A stretch of DNA of 64,000 nucleotides from NCBI RefSeq assembly GCF_013389455.1, contig NZ_CP058278.1, positions 1,302,001 to 1,366,000 of the forward strand. Reading direction: 5' to 3'. The notes beneath the pieces are model-generated. The model was not told the DNA's origin, did no database searches, and worked only from the letters and a program-made list of their open reading frames with translations. A program made the position numbers and the translations under genes. Positions 17,558 through 25,561 of the stretch are shown piece by piece (the stretch's first letter is position 1; each line of letters begins with the position of its first letter). Source of the DNA: Flavobacterium inviolabile (lineage in GTDB: Bacteria > Bacteroidota > Bacteroidia > Flavobacteriales > Flavobacteriaceae).

Positions 17558-20500
17558 ATGAATTACAATTATCAATTAAATAACATAGCAACCCAATACC
17601 GAAAATTTAGTAAAGGGCAAAGAGTAGAGGATTTGCAATTCAACGAGTTCCTGGATTTTTTTGAAGATCAGGACCGCTTGTCCCGGGTTATGCTGGAAGG
17701 CGTAGGGATTGTGTGTGGTTTAGAACCACAACCGATTTACGAAAATAACCTGCTTACCAAAATAAAGCTTTCGCAAGGTGTTGCAATCACTACAGATGGA
17801 GATTTGCTTACGTTAAACAAGAAAAGCAAAATCCAGGATTTAAGTGGCGACGCCTATATGGGCGAACTAAAAAACATAAACATATCCGATAAAGAATACA
17901 CACATTGGAGGGTTTATGACAATAGTAAAGCAATGTATCCGCCTTTTCATACCAATTTAGGAGTGCAGAACGTACAACTTTGGGAACTGGCAACAGCCGA
18001 AGAAGCTACAACAAATTTTCAGCCGTTGGCAACACTTGGCGATTTTGATGACAAATACTTACTGCTTTATCTTGAAAGTTATGAAAAAGAAGTAAAACCA
18101 TGTCGCGGTGTGGATTGTGATAATCACGGAATCCAGCAAATTCGAAACCTGAAAGTGTTGGTTACGACACATAGTAGTGCCGACCGGATTCTGGCTAAGG
18201 ATAACGTTTTTCCGGAACGTATGATCTCGGGTAACGTAACCACAGCCAGAAAATTAAAACGTGTTATTTTAACACCACAACTGGGAACACCGGAACAATT
18301 AAAACAGGCATATAAAAATATTGTAACGGAAAATGATTACGGTTGGATGTTTTCGAATATTGATTTTATTTCGGAAAAAATGAACATCCCGTTGATCAAT
18401 CGGGCCAACTTTGTGAGTACGCTAAACCAGCTTGCCAATCAGAGTAATAATTTTCAGTATGCCTATGATGTCCTTAAAGACTTAGTGGAAACGTTTGCCG
18501 AAATCGTCAAATTACTACCGGGTTCCTTTACGAAATCGCTGCCCGATGTAGCTTCTTTTCCAAAGCATGTCATACTTGGGAAATTGCTGCCAATAGCCGG
18601 ATACGATTATACCAGACATAACTTTTATAATTCGCCTGTTTTAGACAGCGAAAAAAAGACATTAAGGGTTAGAACATTAATCGAACGCTTTAATCAATTG
18701 ATCCTTGCGTTTAGAAATCCGACCAATATTGGTACCGGAGTTGTCATTACGCCGTCAATGAATAAAAGTTCGTTAGGAGACCGATCCATTCCGTTTTATT
18801 ATGAAACTTCGGAAGAATTTTTACGCCTTTGGAATTTTGATAAAACAAGTAACAGGGCTTTCGATACGAATTTAAATTATAATAAATCGAATCTTTCAAC
18901 AGCGCTTAACGTGCAAATGCCGCTCGATTACAACATCGATAAAATGCCTTATTATCTTATCGAAGGACATCAGGGAGGTGATTATCATGAAGTGATCGAT
19001 GCGATTCAGACAATAAAAAACGCGAAGCAGTTAGGCTTTGAAGTAATGTCGGTATCTCTGACACAACTACTTAATAATAAGGATTTCTATAAGGCTGATT
19101 TTGCCGATTATGTTGGGAAAAACCCGGCATTGGAACATAAACATGGAGTTCATAAAGGAGGTACTTTTGTCGTGGTTTACAAATCGGAAAGTGATCCTTA
19201 TGTAATTGCCGATTTTGCCCTGCCTTACATTTGTTGTACACCAAAAACACCTATTTCGTTAAGCCTTCCGTCTCAGACCGTTTGTAAAAATGGAAAACCG
19301 ATGGTTTTTACCGTAAATCCGCCAAATGGAGAAGTAAAAGCAGCTGCTGGCAATGTACTCCTTGCAGGTGTTACAAAGATCAACGGACAATATTTGTTTG
19401 ATCCGGACTTGGTTGAACCGGCATTACTGAATCAGGAGATCAGTTTTACAGTAAACGGAAAACCAACCAATTGTAAGGTCAGAGTTTTACCAATACCTGC
19501 CGTAACAATCAATGCGGTCAAATTTGATTATCCTGAAGGCGATTCAACGCAAACAGTTGTGACGTTTAAGGTTTCGAATCAGAATGGAGTGGAATATGAT
19601 TATAAATGGGATTTCCTGGGTAATGGAAGCTATGTTTCTGTTAAACCGGATGATGCGGGTAATGTTAAAAATATATACTTTGCTAAAGGTAAAGTTAGAA
19701 GAAACCCGGTAAATGTCCTGGTTACAGCAGGAAACGGCTGTTCTCAGATGGTAACGCTTACCAATTGGTATGTGTCGCAACCAACAAATAATAATACTCC
19801 TCCAACGGTGGCGCTTAGTGCTATACCTACGGACTTGTATGTACCGGGGAGGCACCAGTCAAAAATTTACAGAGAAGTAACGCCTGGAACAGGTACAATT
19901 CCGGATTCCGGTTATATATGGTCGTGCGATGATCCTAATGTGATTATCTCAGGTACCAGCAATCCGGTTGGAGCAACTTTCCCTTATGCCGGAGTCTTTA
20001 CGGTGAAGTTAACGGTTAAAGATTCTAATAATTTAGAAGGGTCCGCTACCCTTGTGTTTGATGTGAAAACGCAGGTGAGTATTACAAATTTGATTGTAAC
20101 GCCATCGGAACCAAGTACCAATGATATTGTGAATGTTAGGGCTGTGACGAATAATCCAAGCAATATTCAGGACTTACAATATGAGTGGTACCTGGATGGT
20201 GAGCGGGTCAATACTACATCTGTAAATGAGATGGATTTCGGGCCGCTTGATGCCGGGGAAAGAAAGATTGATGTGCTTTTGAGCAGCAGTGCGGGTTGGT
20301 ATCATTCAACGGAAGTGCATACCGTTATAGTGCAGGTTCAGGAGCCGGTATCACCGCGGGGAGGGACTTCCTTCTTGCCGGGAACCAAGATAACCATGGA
20401 AAATGGAAGCTTGAAAAATATTGAAGAAATCAAAAAAGGGGATCGGTTAAAATCCTATAAGGGCTCCGTGACGGTTATCAGATCTGTTAATTATAAGGCG

Positions 20501-20803
20501 GAGGTTAATCTGTACCGATTGAATGAGGAGGTACACTTTATAACGGGGGCACATCCGGTACGAACAACATCTGGCTGGCGATCGTATGAACCGGAAAAGA
20601 CCAGAGCGATTCTGCCGTCATTTCAGATTGGCCAGCTGAGTGGAGACATTATGCTTATGAAAGCTGGAGATCTAACGGAACCATTACAAACGGACGACTT
20701 TATAAGCGGGAATTTTACAGTGTATAATCTGGAAGTAAACGGAACTTTGGATTATTTTGCTAATGGCTATTCTGTACATAGTGAAATAATGCCACAGGCA
20801 TAG
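17558..20803 (+). CDS. Large eCIS structural protein with Ig/PKD-like repeats and C-terminal Hint-like domain, paralogue 2
   Basis: A 1081-residue paralogue of 14053-17145. Residues 1-560 share the TQYRKF / FFEDQDRLSR / TTDGDLLTL framework. Residues about 640-930 hold three Ig/PKD-like segments (YDYKWDFLGNGSY, YIWSCDDPNVI, LQYEWYLDGERV). Residues about 938-1075 resemble a Hint (hedgehog/intein) domain: SFLPGTKITMENGSLKNIEE, then FITGAHPVRTTSGW and finally VYNLEVNG...YFANGYSVHS. The usual first Cys is Ser938 and the usual final His-Asn is His-Ser, so cleavage chemistry may be changed or lost. It is the last gene before a strong terminator. Its role in the particle is unknown; a display or anchor function for fibres or cap is possible. 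Confidence 0.72.
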   Translation: MNYNYQLNNIATQYRKFSKGQRVEDLQFNEFLDFFEDQDRLSRVMLEGVGIVCGLEPQPIYENNLLTKIKLSQGVAITTDGDLLTLNKKSKIQDLSGDAYMGELKNINISDKEYTHWRVYDNSKAMYPPFHTNLGVQNVQLWELATAEEATTNFQPLATLGDFDDKYLLLYLESYEKEVKPCRGVDCDNHGIQQIRNLKVLVTTHSSADRILAKDNVFPERMISGNVTTARKLKRVILTPQLGTPEQLKQAYKNIVTENDYGWMFSNIDFISEKMNIPLINRANFVSTLNQLANQSNNFQYAYDVLKDLVETFAEIVKLLPGSFTKSLPDVASFPKHVILGKLLPIAGYDYTRHNFYNSPVLDSEKKTLRVRTLIERFNQLILAFRNPTNIGTGVVITPSMNKSSLGDRSIPFYYETSEEFLRLWNFDKTSNRAFDTNLNYNKSNLSTALNVQMPLDYNIDKMPYYLIEGHQGGDYHEVIDAIQTIKNAKQLGFEVMSVSLTQLLNNKDFYKADFADYVGKNPALEHKHGVHKGGTFVVVYKSESDPYVIADFALPYICCTPKTPISLSLPSQTVCKNGKPMVFTVNPPNGEVKAAAGNVLLAGVTKINGQYLFDPDLVEPALLNQEISFTVNGKPTNCKVRVLPIPAVTINAVKFDYPEGDSTQTVVTFKVSNQNGVEYDYKWDFLGNGSYVSVKPDDAGNVKNIYFAKGKVRRNPVNVLVTAGNGCSQMVTLTNWYVSQPTNNNTPPTVALSAIPTDLYVPGRHQSKIYREVTPGTGTIPDSGYIWSCDDPNVIISGTSNPVGATFPYAGVFTVKLTVKDSNNLEGSATLVFDVKTQVSITNLIVTPSEPSTNDIVNVRAVTNNPSNIQDLQYEWYLDGERVNTTSVNEMDFGPLDAGERKIDVLLSSSAGWYHSTEVHTVIVQVQEPVSPRGGTSFLPGTKITMENGSLKNIEEIKKGDRLKSYKGSVTVIRSVNYKAEVNLYRLNEEVHFITGAHPVRTTSGWRSYEPEKTRAILPSFQIGQLSGDIMLMKAGDLTEPLQTDDFISGNFTVYNLEVNGTLDYFANGYSVHSEIMPQA

Positions 20804-20869
20804 GCTAAATGCTTAATCGGTTAAAGTAATCGAGCGTGATAAGCAGGTTGAGGTTGTTTAGTGGCAAGA

Positions 20870-20913
20870 AAACGTCGGGCCTTCCGGCCCTACGTTTCTG
20901 TTTGTTTTTTTGA
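20870..20913 (+). terminator. Intrinsic terminator ending the eCIS structural operon
   Basis: A hairpin with arms aaacgt.gggcc (20870-20881) and ggccc.acgttt (20886-20897), one mismatch and a ttcc loop, followed by ctgtttgttttttt. It lies 66 nt after the stop of the Hint-domain gene. Confidence 0.85.
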
Positions 20914-20957
20914 GAATTTAAAGAAACCATGATCAAATGGTCAGGAAGCGATTGTTG

Positions 20958-21620
20958 TTATCGCCGGTTGTTTTTGCGTCTTGTACTAATGATGTTAAAC
21001 AGTTTGGCAACATCCTTAAGATGGATTTCAAAATCATTGTAATAGTCATTTAAGGAATGCAGCGTAATAATTCCGTTTTCCACATCGTGATTGATGATCC
21101 GTTTTACCAAAATACCTTTTTCCTTGTGGATAATCACAAAGTCCCACTTGTTATAATGCAGTTTGCTCATCCAGAAATCCTGTCTGATATTCCTGCATAA
21201 TAAAATGTCGCCTTCCAGGTAGCTCTCGTAGGATCCGTTATCCATACTGTCGCCTTTAACTTCGAAGCACATGTACTCGCCCCGGTGTTCTACGTCGTCA
21301 GTGAAGGGAATGGTAGGAAGGCTTTCCGTGTATTCTTCATCGGCAAAACCGTTAAGGTAACCGGCTTGTGCATATTGGTTTACAAGCGGCACATTCATGA
21401 CCTTTAATTCGGAAAAAATAACCGGAGATCCATTTTCATTAGTTGGTTTCTGTTTTTTAGCTAACAGGCTTTTCATGAAAAAGGCAGTCGTTTCAGGAAT
21501 TTTTCGTTCGCCTTTTTCCCAATACTGTATCGCTCTAATTCCAACTCCAATAGATTTTGACAGCTCAGATTGCTTCATGTTTAAGTTTTTTCGAATTTCT
21601 TTAAACTCTAAATAATTCAT
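20958..21620 (-). CDS. S24-family (LexA/CI-like) transcriptional repressor
   Basis: A 220-residue regulator. Residues 1-60 are an HTH_XRE DNA-binding domain (MKQSELSKSIGVGIRAIQYW). Residues about 78-215 are a LexA/CI-type S24 peptidase domain. The cleavage-site pair Ala86-Gly87 (YAQAGYLNG), the catalytic Ser125 (KGDSM) and Lys173 (ILVKRI) are all present, so RecA-assisted self-cleavage is chemically possible. The frame stays open to 21659, but MNYLEFKEIRKNL at 21620 is a typical N-terminus for this family. It is transcribed away from the lysis-like genes across a 361-nt gap, the arrangement of a prophage repressor. Target genes are inferred. Confidence 0.9.
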   Translation of the reverse strand: MNYLEFKEIRKNLNMKQSELSKSIGVGIRAIQYWEKGERKIPETTAFFMKSLLAKKQKPTNENGSPVIFSELKVMNVPLVNQYAQAGYLNGFADEEYTESLPTIPFTDDVEHRGEYMCFEVKGDSMDNGSYESYLEGDILLCRNIRQDFWMSKLHYNKWDFVIIHKEKGILVKRIINHDVENGIITLHSLNDYYNDFEIHLKDVAKLFNIISTRRKNNRR

Positions 21621-21981
21621 AATGAGATTTTTATAAATATTAAACAAAATAAAACGCAAATTGTACTCTTTTTTGTTTTGTAAACACGAACATAATTCGC
21701 ATATTTGTCGTGTAGCGTATCGAGATTAATGCAAATATACGAAATATATGCAACATTTAACAGTGTTGCTAGTATTGGTATAATCAAGTGACGCTCTTAT
21801 ATTACAGTGTTTTATTTCCTTTTTGGAAACTGCAAAAATACAAAATAAAAATACGAACATAGTGCGGTATTGTGCGTTTTTTATTTTTTTTGCAGAACTA
21901 TTTGCGTAAAGAAAAGCTACAACAAATGCTGGATTTATTTTTTAATCAATTTTTAAAACAACCAATTTTTAAAACAAACCG
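21621..21981. promoter_or_regulatory. Divergent promoter/operator region of the S24 repressor and lysis-side genes
   Basis: There is no gene in these 361 nt. Possible sites are: an inverted pair cgcatatttg (21698-21707) and caaatatacg (21732-21741), nine of ten bases matching; a repeated acgaacata at 21686-21694 and 21853-21861; and acacga/tcgtgt arms around 21685-21714. The second arm of the first pair reads tatatttg on the minus strand (21732-21739), a match to the Bacteroidetes TAnnTTTG -7 box for the repressor gene. These are candidate operators for the S24 protein. Confidence 0.5.
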
Positions 21982-22152
21982 ATGAGAAGAAGTAAAGAAT
22001 TAATTGAAAAGCGAAAAGAATTTGTTACGAACTACGTAACGCATAACCAGAGCAAGCAGATGAAGGTGATTGTGACTGAATTGACAGAGATGCTGTTTCT
22101 GTCAGAACGTACCATATATAATATCCTTACTGATGATGAAAATGATTACTAG
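21982..22152 (+). CDS. Small putative HTH DNA-binding protein
   Basis: A 56-residue protein starting MRRSKELIEKRKEFVTNYVT. The second half (VTELTEMLFLSERTIYNILT, residues 31-50) has the spacing of a helix-turn-helix, with SERTIYNIL as a likely recognition helix. It is the first rightward gene after the S24 repressor and could be its antagonist or an activator of the genes that follow. No family assignment is certain. Its 3' end overlaps another small ORF. Confidence 0.6.
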   Translation: MRRSKELIEKRKEFVTNYVTHNQSKQMKVIVTELTEMLFLSERTIYNILTDDENDY

Positions 22153-22240
22153 GATTGTAAGCCTTGATAAAGGATGGAACCTGTTCTGGTTCTATCAGGA
22201 CAAAAACGAACCGGATTTTCCCGAGTTAGGTTGGGAATAA
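22142..22240 (+). CDS. Tiny overlapping ORF (32 residues), uncertain
   Basis: ATG at 22142 lies inside the last codons of the small HTH gene (11-nt overlap, different frame) and opens a 32-residue peptide, starting MITRIVSLDKGWNLFWFYQD and ending FPELGWE. The overlap and its aromatic-rich, non-random look suggest translational coupling. Length alone gives little statistical support. Confidence 0.35.
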   Translation: MITRIVSLDKGWNLFWFYQDKNEPDFPELGWE

Positions 22241-22586
22241 AGCCCGGAACTACGGTAAAAGACTATTTAAATGCAACTGTCAGTATAAAAGATTACCATG
22301 CCGTTATGCATCGGATATCGTAAACAGTTAAGAACTTTTCTAAAAAAAGAAACAACGCCACACATTAATATCTGGGAAACAGGCCCGTAAGCCAGTATTT
22401 AAAGAAACCTGATGCAATGACTATTGTATAGTGGCGTCTTCAGAGAATAAAAAATAAAGCAAAAAATGACAGGCTTTTTAAGCATTGACTTAAAGGGCAG
22501 GAGACCTTTTTGTCTTCATTCGGAAGCATTCCCTTTCAGATTAGCATCCAGATAAACCACTAACTACAAGTATAATACTAATAATT
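22241..22586 (+). other. Intergenic stretch before the lysis-like genes
   Basis: 346 nt without a convincing gene. A distant inverted pair acgccac (about 22349) and gtggcgt (about 22430) could form a large mRNA hairpin. A 29-codon ORF from 22467 looks like chance. I see no terminator. Confidence 0.3.
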
Positions 22587-22751
22587 ATGAAAAGAAAAAA
22601 GAAAGCAACAAAGAGAAAGAAAGGGGTATTTGATGAACCGGAAAAAGATATTGATGATCTTATTGATGATATCGCTTATCTGGATGAGAGTCAAAACATT
22701 AAAAAAAGCAAAAGCTTTTTAGACAATATGTACCTGATAAATAAAGAATAA
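22587..22751 (+). CDS. Small basic/acidic protein of unknown function
   Basis: A 54-residue protein. It has a very basic start (MKRKKKATKRKKGVF), an acidic middle (EKDIDDLIDDIAYLDE) and ends in YLINKE. Its stop overlaps the next ATG (TAATG), so it is translationally coupled to the holin-like gene. No family is recognised; the charge pattern resembles small phage proteins. Confidence 0.55.
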   Translation: MKRKKKATKRKKGVFDEPEKDIDDLIDDIAYLDESQNIKKSKSFLDNMYLINKE

Positions 22752-23122
22752 TGAATTTAGAAAACTTCAAGATCTTATTTATAGGAACGGCAGTCGCATT
22801 CTCAGGAGGACTGTTGAGGGTATTGATTTCGATTCAGAATAAAGAAAAAAAACAGCCTTGGGAACATATCGTAACCTTATTGATTGTGATAATCGTAGGC
22901 TTTACAATGAGTTATGTGATGCATAAAGCGAATGTCAATGACAAATGGTATTCCACCGGGATGCTTTTTGTCCTTGGCTATGGCTATGATAAATTCTTGA
23001 AAATGATCACAACAAATCTCCCAAGCTGGATTGACAAAGCGGTAAAAGCTTATATCGAAAAGACATACGGGATCAATACGGACAAGGCACCAAAAGAGAA
23101 AGAAGAGGAGGATGAAAAATAA
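22751..23122 (+). CDS. Holin-like small membrane protein
   Basis: A 123-residue protein with hydrophobic segments at about 7-27 (ILFIGTAVAFSGGLLRVLI) and 39-58 (HIVTLLIVIIVGFTMSYVM), a weaker one at about 67-80, and a charged tail ending KEKEEEDEK. Size, membrane segments, charged tail and position directly before an amidase fit a phage holin, which opens the inner membrane to let endolysin reach the wall. There is no sequence motif diagnostic of a holin family, so the function rests on context. Confidence 0.65.
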   Translation: MNLENFKILFIGTAVAFSGGLLRVLISIQNKEKKQPWEHIVTLLIVIIVGFTMSYVMHKANVNDKWYSTGMLFVLGYGYDKFLKMITTNLPSWIDKAVKAYIEKTYGINTDKAPKEKEEEDEK

Positions 23123-23140
23123 CTTAAAAAGGCAAAACAG

Positions 23141-23785
23141 ATGAAAACAATAAGTCATGATTTCCCTGAAAATCAATATTACAGGGAAATGACAAAAAAA
23201 AAAGGAATTGTGCTGCATCATACCGTCTCTGGCGACTCGGTCGCGGGCGATATCGAATGGTGGAAATCCACTGCGGAACGTGTTGCCACACCTATAATCA
23301 TCGCTAGAGATGGCGGGATACACCAGTTATATTCTTCTCAATATTGGGCACATCACTTGGGAATAAAGCAAGAACATTTTAAACTATTCGGTCTTCCGGC
23401 CTCAAATACCCAGCGAAATAAAGAATTTATAGGAGTGGAGCTTGACAGTTGGGGCGGATTGACCAGTAAAAATGCCCGGTATTATTCCTTTTCAGGCCAG
23501 GAAGTAAAGAAAGAAAACGTGGTGTATTATGAAAAAGGATTTCGGGGCTATCAGTATTTTGAGAAATACACGCCGGCGCAGCTCGACTCTTTAAAGGAAC
23601 TTCTGGAATATTGGGGCAAACGATATGAAATCCCGCTGGACTATAAAGGCGATGTTATGTTTGAATGTAACAAAAGAGCATTGAGCGGCGAAAGCGGAAT
23701 ATGGGGACATGTTTCTTTCAGGCCGGACAAGTCTGATGTGCATCCTCAGCAAGAACTCATCGCGATTCTGAAATCGTTAGCGTAA
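23141..23785 (+). CDS. N-acetylmuramoyl-L-alanine amidase (amidase_2, endolysin-like)
   Basis: A 214-residue zinc amidase that would cut the bond between MurNAc and L-Ala of peptidoglycan. Zinc-site signatures are present: GIVLHHTVSGDS (His26/His27) and WGHVSFRPDKSDVHPQ (His190, Lys197, Asp199, His201), with the central segment YWAHHLG. No signal peptide is visible, so export would need a holin, as for phage endolysins. It lies 18 nt after the holin-like gene and 25 nt before the coiled-coil membrane protein gene, and all are probably one operon. The alternative of a housekeeping amidase is unlikely given the neighbours. Confidence 0.9.
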   Translation: MKTISHDFPENQYYREMTKKKGIVLHHTVSGDSVAGDIEWWKSTAERVATPIIIARDGGIHQLYSSQYWAHHLGIKQEHFKLFGLPASNTQRNKEFIGVELDSWGGLTSKNARYYSFSGQEVKKENVVYYEKGFRGYQYFEKYTPAQLDSLKELLEYWGKRYEIPLDYKGDVMFECNKRALSGESGIWGHVSFRPDKSDVHPQQELIAILKSLA

Positions 23786-23810
23786 GGAATGGATATAAAA
23801 AACAAGGAAA

Positions 23811-24158
23811 ATGAGAGATAAGGTGCTATGCTATGCTTTGGGTGTTCTGGTTGTTATAATCTTAGTACTGAACATTCGAATGTATTTTTTGAAAAAAGAA
23901 CTCAATGCCGTTCTCGATGAACAGATGGAGGAATTGGAACTGCTGAAGGAACAGCACTTAATGCGATTAGACAGCATAGCGTTTTTGAAAGAAAAGAAAA
24001 TCGCCGTGATAGCTGAAAAAGAAAAATCGCTTTATGATCAGGTTGCTAAGGCAAAAGAAAACAATATGCGTTATGAACAAATCAAAATTAACATTGGTAA
24101 TACTGATGATGCTGACAGCCTGGCACGCCAGCTCACAAACCGCTATTCCGAAAGATAG
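23811..24158 (+). CDS. Membrane-anchored coiled-coil protein (i-spanin-like candidate)
   Basis: A 115-residue protein with one N-terminal membrane segment (about 7-27, LGVLVVIILVLNIRMYFL) and then a long charged coiled coil (EQMEELELLKEQHL through KEKSLYDQVAKAKEN). This is the architecture of Rz-type inner-membrane spanins, which with a partner disrupt the outer membrane after endolysin action. The last 86 nt overlap the next gene in another frame, again like Rz/Rz1. No sequence family is recognised; the call is by architecture and position. Confidence 0.55.
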   Translation: MRDKVLCYALGVLVVIILVLNIRMYFLKKELNAVLDEQMEELELLKEQHLMRLDSIAFLKEKKIAVIAEKEKSLYDQVAKAKENNMRYEQIKINIGNTDDADSLARQLTNRYSER

Positions 24159-24468
24159 TGTCGTGATCTCGAAAGAAGTGGCCAGAAAAGTGCTGATTGA
24201 CCTGGCGGATTATGATCGGCTCAGGGAAAATAAAGTAGAAACGAATCTGGAGGACTGTATCGGAATCCAAAAAGAAAAAGACGTATTGATCAGCTATATG
24301 GCACAACAAAACAAGCTTTATGGAGAAACGCTGCTGCTGACTGAAAAACAGTTGAAAATCAGAGACGAACAACTCCGGCTGAATAAGGGCGGCAGCGGCA
24401 AAAGCCTGTTGTTTGGTGTGGCGGGTTTTGCTGTAGGCCTTGTGCTGGGCGGGCTGCTGATACAATAA
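24073..24468 (+). CDS. Exported coiled-coil protein with C-terminal membrane segment (lysis partner candidate)
   Basis: A 131-residue protein read in the +1 frame relative to the upstream gene and overlapping it by 86 nt. MNKSKLTLVILMMLTAWHAS is a signal peptide (cleavage likely near residue 20). The middle part is an alpha-helical charged region (PKDSVVISKEVARKVLIDL, then DRLRENKVE). The last 24 residues form a glycine-rich membrane segment (LLFGVAGFAVGLVLGGLLIQ). No lipobox Cys is present, so it is not a classical Rz1 lipoprotein. The start at 24073 is preferred over 24034 because it begins the signal peptide. It probably pairs with the preceding protein. Confidence 0.6.
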   Translation: MNKSKLTLVILMMLTAWHASSQTAIPKDSVVISKEVARKVLIDLADYDRLRENKVETNLEDCIGIQKEKDVLISYMAQQNKLYGETLLLTEKQLKIRDEQLRLNKGGSGKSLLFGVAGFAVGLVLGGLLIQ

Positions 24469-24484
24469 CGTTCGAAGAAAATCA

Positions 24485-24660
24485 GAAGTATTGCAACTAC
24501 AGAATAGAATAGCCGAAAAGCTATAGCATGAAATAAAAATACTTGAAATTTGCATTGTTCAATAAGAAGAACAGCAGGAAAACCGAAAGGTAAGACTTAC
24601 TGCAACTACAGAATTCAAACACAAAATATACTTAAAATTCAAATCCAATATTTGAATTTT
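24485..24660. promoter_or_regulatory. Repeated tgcaactacagaat motif and perfect hairpin before the fibre array
   Basis: The 344-nt gap between lysis module and fibres has no gene. It contains ttgcaactacagaat twice or nearly so (24491-24505 and 24600-24614; the longer form is gacttactgcaactacagaat at 24594-24614). It also has a perfect 11-bp inverted repeat aaaattcaaat (24634-24644) and atttgaatttt (24650-24660). The same gacttactgcaactac element is found at 42464-42479 before the ATPase gene, so it may be a shared promoter or regulator site. Confidence 0.5.
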
Positions 24661-24812
24661 GTAACCATAAAATAAGCAGATACAATAGTGCTGCATATAA
24701 GTAACGGAAGGCATATCCGGCTTATAAAAACAACAAAAAAATACTGAGAAATGTTTAACGGACTGTGGAATTGTTACAAACAGGCAACCATCAGGAACAT
24801 TACAACAAGATT

Positions 24813-25544
24813 ATGAAAAATATAACGACGAGAGAGGAACTCAAAAAATATTTTGAAAGAGGAGACCGCCCTACTGAGAGCCAGTTTTCGGAACTGATTG
24901 ACGGATATGTTCATTTAAATGAACTTAATTTCGGACTCTCAATCAAGCCGGCCACAGAAATATTCAATAAGTATTATGACTTTTATAAAGCTGACGATGT
25001 TGCTAATTCCGGAGCAGGCCACATAATAATCGAATCGGAAGCAGGAAAGGATCCTCAGATTTTTAACGGGTATCATCATGTCTTAAGCCGGGAAGTGTTC
25101 TATAAAAAATTGCATATAGAATTACTTGGCGGAATTAAGATTGAAACACACCAGCCGAAAATCATAATAAAGCGCTACAAGCAGAAAAAAAGACTGCGTA
25201 GCGGCTTTAAGAAAAAGTCCGGATTTTATCGGGAAAAAATGACGGATGCAGAACTATGGCAAAGAAAATCAGAATACATTGTGAAAGAACGGGAAATGAT
25301 TCTTGACCTGGAACCCATCCACTATTTCAGACCGAATAAGGCGTATAAAAACTTTTTGCCATCAGGAAGCCTCAATAAATCCGGTTCTTTTAAGTACTCA
25401 AGACATGGAAAAGCTTTTGTACCGATTACCATGCAGGTGGAAATACTGATTAACGGTATTGCATACCGGTCGCAGCCCGTAGGATTAAAAATCATTTTAG
25501 GTTCTGCAGGCGATACCGATTCCATAAACTATCTTTTAGATTAA
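24813..25544 (+). CDS. Fibre-array protein with divergent N-terminal attachment module
   Basis: A 243-residue protein starting MKNITTREELKKYFERGDRP. The stretch KKYFERGDRPTESQFSELID has the same pattern as the WFxxGxxPTxxxF module of the fibre proteins downstream, though the FWHK part is YVHL here. The middle is basic (KRYKQKKRLRSGFKKKSG). The C-terminal 80 residues (FVPITMQVEILINGIAYRSQ) are beta-rich. It is the first gene of the fibre array and may be an adaptor or short fibre. An in-frame ATG at 24765 exists, but the later one begins the recognisable module. Function is inferred. Confidence 0.6.
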   Translation: MKNITTREELKKYFERGDRPTESQFSELIDGYVHLNELNFGLSIKPATEIFNKYYDFYKADDVANSGAGHIIIESEAGKDPQIFNGYHHVLSREVFYKKLHIELLGGIKIETHQPKIIIKRYKQKKRLRSGFKKKSGFYREKMTDAELWQRKSEYIVKEREMILDLEPIHYFRPNKAYKNFLPSGSLNKSGSFKYSRHGKAFVPITMQVEILINGIAYRSQPVGLKIILGSAGDTDSINYLLD

Positions 25545-25561
25545 TTATCAGGGATAACCCT

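Noticed and set aside
22467..22556. 29-codon ORF before the 54-residue gene
   Set aside because: Short, no coupling and no recognisable feature; consistent with chance.
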